Positions 1 to 6,543 of a DNA stretch of 7,866 bases are shown here, piece by piece. A program made the translations under genes and the position numbers. This DNA comes from Gemmatimonadota bacterium (GTDB lineage: Bacteria; Gemmatimonadota; Gemmatimonadetes; Gemmatimonadales; GWC2-71-9). Location: the NCBI GenBank assembly GCA_003222235.1, contig QHVD01000042.1, forward strand, positions 1-7,866, in the 5' to 3' direction. The notes beneath the pieces are model-generated. The model had not been told where the DNA came from and did not search any database. It saw nothing but the letters and a program-made list of their open reading frames with translations. Positions within the stretch are counted from its first letter, which is position 1. Each line of letters opens with the position of its first letter.

Positions 1-1665
1 GACCAGGGGAACGACGTCGGCGCCATGCTGCTCGCGGGCCGGACGATGACGGCCGTGCTCGCGGTCAGCCTGGGGCTGCTCGTCTACGCCTGGTCCCGGC
101 GGCTCTTCGGGCCGACCGGCGGCGTCCTCTCCGCGGCGCTCTACGCCTTCTGCCCGACGCTCCTGGCGAACGGCCGTCTCATCACGGCGGACCTGGCGGC
201 GGCGCTCCTCTTCACGGCCTCGGTGTGGTCGCTCTGGGTGGCGTTCCACGTGGTGAGCCCTCGGTCGGTCCTGGTGGCGGCGCTCGCGGTCGCGGGACTG
301 TGGCAGGCGAAGATGTCGGCCGTCCTGATCGTGCCCATGGCGCTCGCGCTCCTGGGGATCCGGCTCGCGGCGGGACGGCCGATGACGCTGGCCGTCGGCG
401 GGGGGCGCGAGATCCGCTCGAGGCCCGCGCAGCTCCTCGTCCTGCTGGCGGCGGGGACGGTCCAGGCCGCGGTGGTGGTGCTCGTCACCTGGGGCTTCTA
501 CCACTTCCGCTATGCCGCCGTCCGCATCCCGTCACCCCAGGCGGATCCGCTCGACTGGGCCGACGTGCTGGGCGGGGCCGGCGCGCTCGCCCCCGCGATC
601 AGGTTCGGCCGCGATCACCAGCTGCTCCCGGAGGCCTTCCTGTACGGCTTCGCGCGCTTCCTCCGGCTGTCGCCCAACCGCCCGGCGTTCCTGAACGGCG
701 AGCACAGCTTCGTCGGCTGGCGGTGGTTCTTCCCGTACTGTCTCGCGGTGAAGACGCCCCTGCCCCTCCTCGCGCTGGTGGCGGCCGGGGCAGCCGGTGC
801 GGTCATGCGGCGCGAGACCCTCTACGGCACGGCGCCGCTGTGGGCGCTGCTGGCCGTCTACTGGGCCGGCGCAATCGGGAGCAACTTCAACCTCGGCCAC
901 CGCCACCTGCTGCCGACGTACCCCGCCATGCTCGTCCTGGCCGGCGGGCTCGCGTACTGGCTCGAGACGCGCCGACGTGCCGCCAGCCTGCCGATCGCGG
1001 CGGCGGTGCTCGCGTGCGTCGTCGCGTCGGTCAGCACCTGGCCGCACTACCTCGCCTACTTCAACCAGCTCGCAGGCGGCCCGCGGCAGGCCTACCGGCA
1101 TCTGGTCGACAGCTCGCTCGACTGGGGCCAGGACCTTCCCGGGCTCGCGCGCTGGCTCCAGCGGAACGTCCCGAGCGGCACGCCCGTGTACCTGTCGTAC
1201 TTCGGCACCGGCAACCCCGACTACTACCACATCAAGGCGAGGCGGCTGCCCGGGTTCTTCGACGAATGGCGGCCGCGCGAATGGTATCAGCTCACCGGCG
1301 GTGTCTACGCCGTGAGCGCCACCATGCTCCAGTCGGTCTACAGCCTGGCGCCGGGCCCGTGGGCAGTGCCGTACGAGCAGCACTGGCAGAACGACCTGGC
1401 GGGCCTGCGAGCCGTCGCCGCGATGAGCGACGAGGCCGAGCGGCAGCGGCTGACGAGCGACTTCCTGCGCGAGCGATTCCTCTCCTTCGAGCACCTCCGC
1501 TTCGCGCGCCTGTGCGCCTTCCTTCGCCGGCGCGAGCCGGACGACAACGTCGGCTACTCGATCCTCATCTACCGGCTGAGCGACCAGGACGTTCGTGAAG
1601 CGCTCTACGGTCCACCCGCCGAGCTCCTGCCGGAGGTGCGGGTGGCCGGCGAGAGCACGAGGTGA
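1..1665 (+). CDS. GT39/ArnT-like membrane glycosyltransferase, 5' end missing
   Basis: The frame is open from the first base, so the ATG at 25 is internal. It aligns with about residue 113 of the paralogue at 5742, so roughly 100 N-terminal residues, including the catalytic acidic loop, lie off the left edge. The visible 554 residues carry about ten hydrophobic segments. Family landmarks, numbered from base 1, are the loop ending in KTP (251-253), an HRHLLP motif in a loop before a membrane segment (300-305), LDWGQD (373-378) and SYFGTGNPDYY (399-409). The last 180 or so residues are a soluble extracytoplasmic-type domain. The same landmarks recur in order in the gene at 5742. PMT_2/GT39-like GT-C enzymes usually move a sugar from a polyprenyl-phosphate donor to a lipid or protein; the acceptor is unknown here. 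It ends in TGA 4 bases before the next start, suggesting one operon. The family call is firm, the substrate is not. Confidence 0.85.
   Translation, partial: DQGNDVGAMLLAGRTMTAVLAVSLGLLVYAWSRRLFGPTGGVLSAALYAFCPTLLANGRLITADLAAALLFTASVWSLWVAFHVVSPRSVLVAALAVAGLWQAKMSAVLIVPMALALLGIRLAAGRPMTLAVGGGREIRSRPAQLLVLLAAGTVQAAVVVLVTWGFYHFRYAAVRIPSPQADPLDWADVLGGAGALAPAIRFGRDHQLLPEAFLYGFARFLRLSPNRPAFLNGEHSFVGWRWFFPYCLAVKTPLPLLALVAAGAAGAVMRRETLYGTAPLWALLAVYWAGAIGSNFNLGHRHLLPTYPAMLVLAGGLAYWLETRRRAASLPIAAAVLACVVASVSTWPHYLAYFNQLAGGPRQAYRHLVDSSLDWGQDLPGLARWLQRNVPSGTPVYLSYFGTGNPDYYHIKARRLPGFFDEWRPREWYQLTGGVYAVSATMLQSVYSLAPGPWAVPYEQHWQNDLAGLRAVAAMSDEAERQRLTSDFLRERFLSFEHLRFARLCAFLRRREPDDNVGYSILIYRLSDQDVREALYGPPAELLPEVRVAGESTR
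1659..1662 (+). promoter_or_regulatory. Ribosome binding site for the GTG start at 1670
   Basis: GAGG sits 7 bases before GTG 1670, inside the last codons of the preceding gene. It favours this start over an in-frame GTG at 1595, which lies well inside the upstream gene and would add a 25-residue Arg/Pro/Cys-rich stretch unlike an N-terminus of this family. The overlap with the upstream gene's end suggests translational coupling. Confidence 0.55.
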
Positions 1666-1669
1666 GCGG

Positions 1670-3787
1670 GTGAGCGCGGGGCGTTGGCTCGGGACGGTGC
1701 TGGCCGCTTCGACCCTCGCGGTGTACGCGCAGGTCGTCCACCACGACTTCGTCAACTGGGACGACCCCGTGTACGTGACTCGGAACCCCGTCGTCTCCCG
1801 CGGGCTCAGCCTCGAGGGTGTAGCGTGGGCGTCCACCCATCGCCACGGCGCGACCTGGCATCCGATCACGTCGCTGTCGCACATGCTGGACTGCCAGCTC
1901 TGGGGCCTGTGGCCCGGGGGGCACCACCTGACGAGCGTGCTGCTCCACGTGGCCGCGACGCTCCTGCTGCTCGGCATGCTCTCGGCGCTCACCGGCGAGC
2001 CGGCGCCGAGCGCCTTCGTCGCGGGCGTCTTCGCCCTGCACCCCTTGCGGGCAGAGTCGGTCGCCTGGGTCTCCGAGCGAAAGGACGTCCTCGCGGCGCT
2101 CCTGTGGATGGGCACCATGTGGCTCTACGCGCGCTGGGCGAGCCGACCGAGCGGACGACGCTACGGCGCCCTGGTCGTGACCTTCGTCCTCGCGCTCATG
2201 GCCAAGCCGATGGTGGTCACCCTGCCGTTCGTGCTCCTCCTCGTCGACGTCTGGCCGCTCGCACGCCGCGCCCCGCTCCGGCAGCGCATCGTCGAGAAGC
2301 TCCCCCTCGTCGCCCTGGCCGGGGCGTCGAGCCTCGTGACCTTCGTCGCGCAGGCGCGAGCGGGCGGAGTCGCCTCGATCGCGAAGGTCGGCATCGCCGA
2401 TCGGCTGGCCAACGCGACCGTCGCGTACGCCTGGTACGTCGAGAAGACGCTCTGGCCGAGCGACCTCGCCGTCTTCTATCCGCTCCGCCTGCCGATCCCG
2501 GTGTGGAAGGTCGCCTTCTCCGGCCTCTTCGTCGCCTGCGTGACGGCGATCGCGTGGCGCACGCGCCGGACGCGACCGTGGGTCTTCGTCGGCTGGCTCT
2601 GGTATCTCGTGGCGCTCGTCCCGGTGCTGGGCCTCGTGCGCGTCGGAGAGCAGGCCGTGGCCGATCGCTACACCTACCTTCCAGGAGTCGGGCTCTCGCT
2701 GGCAGTCGCGTGGAGCGGCGTGGAGCTGGTCCGGAGGCGGCCCTCGATGAAGCCCGTGGTGGTGACCGCCGCGGCGGCGGTCCTGGTCGCGCTCGCTGCG
2801 GCGAGCTGGGTGCAGGTGGGCTACTGGCGGAACAACGTCACGCTCTACGAGCACGCGCTCGCGGTGACCGAGGACAACTACGTGGCGCACACCAACCTCG
2901 GCACTGCCCTGCTCGCCGAGAACCGCGTGCCGGAGGCGCTGCGGCAGTATCAGGAGGCGTTGCGGATCGATCCGAAGGCGGCCCATGCCCATGCGGACCT
3001 CGGCGTGGCGCTCGCGGCCGGTGGCGATACGTCGGCTGCGCTGGAAGCGTTCCAGCGGGCGCTCGCGCTCGACGAGCGCGACGCAGGCACGCACGTCCGG
3101 GTGGCCGACCTGCTCGCCGGCCAGGGCCGCCTCGCGGACGCCGTCGCGCACTATCGCGCCGCCGCGGCGCTCGAGCCCGCCTCGGCGTCGGTGCACAACA
3201 ACCTGGGCTTTCTCCTGGCCGCCCAGGGGAACCTCGGCGAGGCCGTCGACCAGTACGGTCAGGCCCTGCGGGCCGATCCGAACCTGGCCGCCGCCCACAA
3301 CAACATGGGGCTCGCGCTCGAAAGCCTCGGACGGCGCGACGAGGCGCTTCATCACTACGCGAGGGCGGTCGAGCTCGCGCCGGCCGACGCGCAGAACCGT
3401 CTGAACTACGCCCGCGCCCTCGCACGCACCGGCCGGCGGGGTGACGCCATCGGCGAGCTGCGCGCGGCGCTCAGCCGGCAACCCGACTGGCCGCCGGCCG
3501 AGCAGGATCTGATTCGCCTGTTGGCGGCCGATACGGATCCCGCCGGGCGGACGGAGGCCGTCGCGCTCGCCGAGCGGCTGGTGCGCAGCACCCCGAGCCC
3601 GGACGCGGAGCTGCTCGCCACGCTCGCGGTGGCGTACGAGGGCGCGGCGCGCTTCGCCGACGCGCTCGGGGTCTGGAGCGACGCGATCAGCGCGGCGCGA
3701 GCCGGCGGCCGCCCCGATCTTCTCCCGGACCTCGAAGCCGCGCTCGCAGCGTGCCGTCGACGGAGCCCCGTCAGTGGGGCACCGTGA
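1670..3787 (+). CDS. TMTC-like multi-pass membrane protein with C-terminal TPR domain
   Basis: With the GTG start this is a 705-residue protein. Residues 1-400 are a polytopic membrane module. A first hydrophobic helix is followed by a WDD motif (30-32) in the first loop, where GT-C enzymes carry catalytic acids. HPLRAESVAW then SERKDVL (124-141), ADRYTYLP (331-338) and a WRNN linker (386-389) follow. The HPLR-ESVAW block recalls HPVRTEAVAW of eukaryotic TMTC1-4, which are ER O-mannosyltransferases with TPRs. Six 34-residue TPRs occupy 403-606, followed by a further helical tail. I infer a GT-C glycosyltransferase whose TPR arm binds a protein substrate or partner; bacterial members are generally annotated only as TPR proteins. 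It follows the first gene by 4 bases and is paralogous to the next gene. Architecture is certain, enzymatic activity is inferred. Confidence 0.88.
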   Translation: MSAGRWLGTVLAASTLAVYAQVVHHDFVNWDDPVYVTRNPVVSRGLSLEGVAWASTHRHGATWHPITSLSHMLDCQLWGLWPGGHHLTSVLLHVAATLLLLGMLSALTGEPAPSAFVAGVFALHPLRAESVAWVSERKDVLAALLWMGTMWLYARWASRPSGRRYGALVVTFVLALMAKPMVVTLPFVLLLVDVWPLARRAPLRQRIVEKLPLVALAGASSLVTFVAQARAGGVASIAKVGIADRLANATVAYAWYVEKTLWPSDLAVFYPLRLPIPVWKVAFSGLFVACVTAIAWRTRRTRPWVFVGWLWYLVALVPVLGLVRVGEQAVADRYTYLPGVGLSLAVAWSGVELVRRRPSMKPVVVTAAAAVLVALAAASWVQVGYWRNNVTLYEHALAVTEDNYVAHTNLGTALLAENRVPEALRQYQEALRIDPKAAHAHADLGVALAAGGDTSAALEAFQRALALDERDAGTHVRVADLLAGQGRLADAVAHYRAAAALEPASASVHNNLGFLLAAQGNLGEAVDQYGQALRADPNLAAAHNNMGLALESLGRRDEALHHYARAVELAPADAQNRLNYARALARTGRRGDAIGELRAALSRQPDWPPAEQDLIRLLAADTDPAGRTEAVALAERLVRSTPSPDAELLATLAVAYEGAARFADALGVWSDAISAARAGGRPDLLPDLEAALAACRRRSPVSGAP
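2876..3487 (+). repeat. Six tandem TPR units in the first TMTC-like gene
   Basis: Six consecutive 34-codon units cover residues 403-606. They share the canonical pattern N-LG-AL at helix A, then a Gly near position 15, A at 20, and A-L-P/D at the end of helix B. Units four and five have the HNN(L/M)G form typical of TPRs that bind extended peptides. The sixth unit is more degenerate. Confidence 0.8.
3760..3785 (+). terminator. GC-rich stem-loop at the stop codon, weak terminator candidate
   Basis: The core is GCCCC, a six-base loop, then GGGGC. A single A-A mismatch separates it from four more pairs (ACGG with CCGT), giving nine pairs in 26 bases. It covers the last codons of the gene ending at 3787 and touches its TGA. 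No T-run follows, so it is not a classical intrinsic terminator; it could be a pause or mRNA 3'-end structure. The following 59-base gap (3788-3846) is the only real gene gap inside the cluster. A TTGACC at 3810 has no good -10 partner, so no promoter is called. Confidence 0.25.
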
Positions 3788-3846
3788 GCCCCCGTCCGAC
3801 CCGACAGCGTTGACCCCGTCGTCGGATAGGCTCTAAGGCTCGCGCC

Positions 3847-5742
3847 ATGGCCGCCCCGGGACAACTCCAGCGCCGGCGGGGGGCGCCCGCCCTCACGGAT
3901 GCGGCCGCGCTCGATCGCCGTCGCACGATCGCCGGCTGGATGATCCCCGCAGGCGTCGCGCTCGTGGCGGTCGCCTGCTTCCTGCCCACCCTGCGTAACG
4001 ACTTCGTGCTCTGGGATGACGACCTCAACTTCACCGACAACCCGAGCTACCGGGGTCTCTCCTGGCGTCAGCTCCGGTGGATGTTCACGACCGTCCACGG
4101 GGGACACTACCAGCCGCTCAGCTGGGTGACGCTCGGCCTCGACTACACCCTCTGGGGCATGAACCCGGCCGGCTACCACCTGACCAGCGTGCTTCTGCAC
4201 GCGGCGAACGCCATGCTCTTCTACCACGTCGTGCTGGCGCTGCTCCGGCGCGCGGCGGTCTCCGGGCCAGCCCTCGTGCTCGAGGGCGCTGCCGCGGTGG
4301 GCGCGCTCTTCTTCGCCATCCATCCGCTGCGCGTGGAGTCGGTGGCGTGGGCCTCGGAGCGGCGGGACGTGCTCTCGTCGCTCTTCTACCTCGCGACGGT
4401 GCTCGCGTACCTGCGCATGGCGGAGGAGGAGGGCTCCGGCCGGGCGCGCCGGTGGTACCTCGTCTCGCTCGCCTGCTTCGTGCTCTCGCTCCTCTCGCAG
4501 GCGTGGGGCATCACGCTGCCCGTCGTGCTCCTCGCGCTGGACGTCTGTCCGCTGCGGCGAGCACCGCGCCTTCTGGAGAAGGCGCCGTATGCGGCGCTCG
4601 CCGCCGGCGCGGCGGCGCTCGCGTTCGTGGCCCAGCAACACCAGCCCGCGATGCGCACGCTGGCGCAGCACGGCCCCCTCCAGCGCACCGCGCAGGCGGC
4701 CTACGGGCTCTGCTTCTACCTCTGGAAGACGGTCGCGCCCTGGCACCTGTCGCCCGCCTATCTCCTCGAGGGGCGCCTCGACCCGACGGCGCCGCGCTAC
4801 GTGCTGAGCCTGGTCGCGGTGGCGGGGATCACGGCCGTCCTGCTCCTCACCCGGGAGCGCTGGCCGTCGGGTCTCGTGGCGTGGGTATGCTACGCCGCCA
4901 TCGCCTCCCCCGTGCTCGGCTTCGTGCAGACCGGGCCGCAGATCTCCGCGGACCGCTACACCTACCTCGCCTGCCTACCTTGGGCGGTGCTGGTGGCCGC
5001 CGCCGTCCACCGCACCGCGCTCGCGCACGGGCGCCTCGCGTGGCCGGCGAGCGCGGCGGCGCTGGTCGCGCTCGGCGTTCTCACCATCGGTCAGACCTCC
5101 GTCTGGCGGGACTCGTTCGCGCTCTGGGAGTACACGCTGCGCATCGATCCGACCAACTACATCGCCTACACCAACCGCGGCGTGGCCCGGCACGCCGCGG
5201 GCGACCTGGAGGCTGCCTTTGCCGACTACGACGCGGCCCTGCGCTTCAACCCCGGACACGCCGAGGCCTACAACGACCGCGGGATCGTGCGCTTCGCCCA
5301 CGCCGACGTGGACGGCGCGATCGCGGACTACTCGGCGGCGATCCGCCTCCGGCCCGAGTATGCCGACGCCTGGGAGAATCGCGGCATCGCCCGCGAGGCG
5401 AAGGGCGATCTCGATGGCGCGCTCGCGGACTACAGCGCGGCGATCCGTCTCCGCCCGGCGTACGCCAAGGCGTACTACAGCCGCGCCAACCTGCGGCTGG
5501 CCAAGGGCGACGCCGAGGGGGCGCTCGCCGACTACACCGCAGCCCTGGAGGCGAACCCGCGCTACGTCGAGGCGTACAACAACCGCGCCACCGCGCGCCG
5601 CTCGCGGGGCGACCTCGACGGCGCCATCGCCGACTACCTCCGCGCGCTCGCCCTCGTCCCGCCCGACGGGCCGGAGCGTCGGATGGTCCAGGAGAACCTC
5701 GACGCCGTACGCGTCCAGCGCGCGACCGGGAAGGCGCCGTAG
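3847..5742 (+). CDS. TMTC-like multi-pass membrane protein with C-terminal TPR domain, second paralogue
   Basis: This 631-residue protein starts at ATG 3847, with AAGG 8 bases upstream. A basic N-tail of about 30 residues precedes the first membrane helix. The membrane module then repeats the landmarks of the gene at 1670: WDDD (56-59), HPLRVESVAW then SERRDVL (159-176), ADRYTYL (368-374) and a WRDS linker (420-423). Five 34-residue TPRs fill 437-606, with a short charged tail. By relation to eukaryotic TMTC proteins I infer a GT-C-type membrane glycosyltransferase with the TPRs as acceptor- or partner-binding arm; the reaction itself is not shown by the sequence. Its TPRs follow a Y-NRG-A-GD-GA-ADY pattern, unlike the preceding paralogue, so specificity may differ. 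Its TAG stop shares one base with the next start. A structural, non-catalytic TPR membrane protein remains possible. Confidence 0.88.
   Translation: MAAPGQLQRRRGAPALTDAAALDRRRTIAGWMIPAGVALVAVACFLPTLRNDFVLWDDDLNFTDNPSYRGLSWRQLRWMFTTVHGGHYQPLSWVTLGLDYTLWGMNPAGYHLTSVLLHAANAMLFYHVVLALLRRAAVSGPALVLEGAAAVGALFFAIHPLRVESVAWASERRDVLSSLFYLATVLAYLRMAEEEGSGRARRWYLVSLACFVLSLLSQAWGITLPVVLLALDVCPLRRAPRLLEKAPYAALAAGAAALAFVAQQHQPAMRTLAQHGPLQRTAQAAYGLCFYLWKTVAPWHLSPAYLLEGRLDPTAPRYVLSLVAVAGITAVLLLTRERWPSGLVAWVCYAAIASPVLGFVQTGPQISADRYTYLACLPWAVLVAAAVHRTALAHGRLAWPASAAALVALGVLTIGQTSVWRDSFALWEYTLRIDPTNYIAYTNRGVARHAAGDLEAAFADYDAALRFNPGHAEAYNDRGIVRFAHADVDGAIADYSAAIRLRPEYADAWENRGIAREAKGDLDGALADYSAAIRLRPAYAKAYYSRANLRLAKGDAEGALADYTAALEANPRYVEAYNNRATARRSRGDLDGAIADYLRALALVPPDGPERRMVQENLDAVRVQRATGKAP
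5155..5664 (+). repeat. Five tandem TPR units in the second TMTC-like gene
   Basis: Five 34-codon units span residues 437-606, each with a Y-x-x-R-(G/A) opening, a GD or AD turn and an (A/G)-ADY-x-A helix B. Units two and three are still alike as DNA: 5311-5355 and 5413-5457, offset by exactly 102 bases, match at about 37 of 45 positions by eye. This suggests a fairly recent unit duplication or conversion. Confidence 0.8.
5728..5734 (+). promoter_or_regulatory. Ribosome binding site for the GTG start at 5742
   Basis: GGGAAGG lies 7 bases before GTG 5742, inside the end of the preceding gene. The stop and start overlap as TAGTG, so the downstream gene is probably translated by coupling. This site fixes the start, because the frame stays open far upstream as a shadow of the previous gene. 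Confidence 0.6.
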
Positions 5743-6512
5743 TGGCGTGCGCCGGAGCTCTCGACCGGGCCGCCGCTATCGCCGTGCCACTGCTGTTCAT
5801 CGGGATCGCCTGGCCCGCGCTGCGGGAGAACTCGGCGACCTGGGACGAGACGGCGCATGTCCCAGCGGGTTTCACCTACCTCACCCGCGCCGACTTCCGC
5901 CTCAATCCAGAGCACCCTCCCTTGGTGAAGGCTCTCTTCGCGCTTCCACTCCTCGCCCTCTCCCCGTCGATCAGCCCCGAGACCGAGCGAGCCTTCGATG
6001 CCGCGCCCGGCGAATGGAATCACCTGCAATGGATCTTCGGGTACCGCTTCCTCAATCGCGACAACCGACCCCAGCCGCTTCTCTTCCGCGCGCGGCTCGT
6101 CGTGCTGCTGCTCGGCACGTGCGTGGTCGTTCTCGTCTACGTGTGGGCACGGGACCTCTTCGGAGCTGGCGGTGGGGCGTTTGCGGCATCCCTGCTTGCG
6201 CTCGACCCGAACTTCATTGCGCACGCCACCTTGGCAACGACCGACGTCGGCGCCGTGCTGTTCTTCACCAGCTGTGTCTACTGCTTTCGGCTGACGTTCC
6301 GGCGCGCCAACGTGGCTCACGTGCTCACCACCGGCCTGGCCGCGGGTGCAGCCTGCGTTGCGAAGTTCTCGACGATCCTGCTTGTCCCGACCTTCCTGAT
6401 CCTGGGGGTGCTCGCGACGCTCCGCCCTGAGCCCTGGCCGATCGTAGGCGGGAAAACCGTGCGGACGTCGAGGGGCCGCGCGGCCATGTCGGTGACGCTG
6501 CTGGTCTGTTGA
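5742..6512 (+). CDS. N-terminal half of the interrupted GT39-like glycosyltransferase
   Basis: This half encodes 256 residues from GTG 5742. It starts with one membrane helix, then the first extracytoplasmic loop with WDETAH (34-39) and LNPEHPPL (54-61). In GT39-like enzymes the acidic pair here (D35, E36) is the likely catalytic or metal/phosphate-contacting site. Several hydrophobic helices follow from about residue 119, with VYVWARDLFG matching VYAWSRRLFG of the first gene in the window. It stops inside a helix right after Val-Cys, an unnatural place to end. It lacks the HRHLL loop and the C-terminal soluble domain, so it should not act alone. A submission may list it as a separate gene. 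Confidence 0.65.
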   Translation: MACAGALDRAAAIAVPLLFIGIAWPALRENSATWDETAHVPAGFTYLTRADFRLNPEHPPLVKALFALPLLALSPSISPETERAFDAAPGEWNHLQWIFGYRFLNRDNRPQPLLFRARLVVLLLGTCVVVLVYVWARDLFGAGGGAFAASLLALDPNFIAHATLATTDVGAVLFFTSCVYCFRLTFRRANVAHVLTTGLAAGAACVAKFSTILLVPTFLILGVLATLRPEPWPIVGGKTVRTSRGRAAMSVTLLVC

Positions 6513-6543
6513 GGATTGATCGCCTGGGGATGCATCTGGGCGA
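6510..6543 (+). other. In-frame TGA with a short hairpin just downstream
   Basis: TGA 6510-6512 is the only stop between 5742 and 7611 in this frame. Seven bases later a hairpin can form: 6520-6528 with 6535-6543, five Watson-Crick pairs at the base, then one more plus three G-U pairs, around the loop GATGCA. The loop begins 16 bases after the TGA with a G. That meets the loose rules for a bacterial SECIS element but lacks a bulged U, and such hairpins are common by chance in GC-rich DNA. TGA is an ordinary stop at 1663 and 3785, so a genome-wide code change is excluded. Confidence 0.3.

Noticed and set aside
225..1598. 457-codon + strand frame inside the first gene
   Set aside because: Gly/Arg/Pro-rich translation with no motif, overlapping a gene with strong family signatures.
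1595..1669. Longer start for the first TMTC-like gene at GTG 1595
   Set aside because: It would overlap the upstream gene by 71 bases and add an unlikely Arg/Pro/Cys tail. GTG 1670 has a well-placed GAGG.
532..3481. Long minus-strand open frames opposite the first two genes (up to 638 codons)
   Set aside because: They are Arg/Pro/Glu/His-rich, have no recognisable domain and mirror the codon pattern of the real genes. High GC content removes stops from the antisense frame.
3810..3839. Possible sigma-70 promoter (TTGACC) before the gene at 3847
   Set aside because: No hexamer close to TATAAT is found 16-18 bases downstream, and the -35-like hexamer alone is weak evidence.
4077..5741. Upstream part of the frame that leads into the gene at 5742
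   Set aside because: Here the frame is a shadow of the second TMTC-like gene. Recognisable protein begins only after GTG 5742, where a ribosome site is present.
6510..6512. Alternative genetic code in which TGA is sense
   Set aside because: TGA ends the genes at 1665 and 3787, in each case at the expected protein end and with a new gene close behind.
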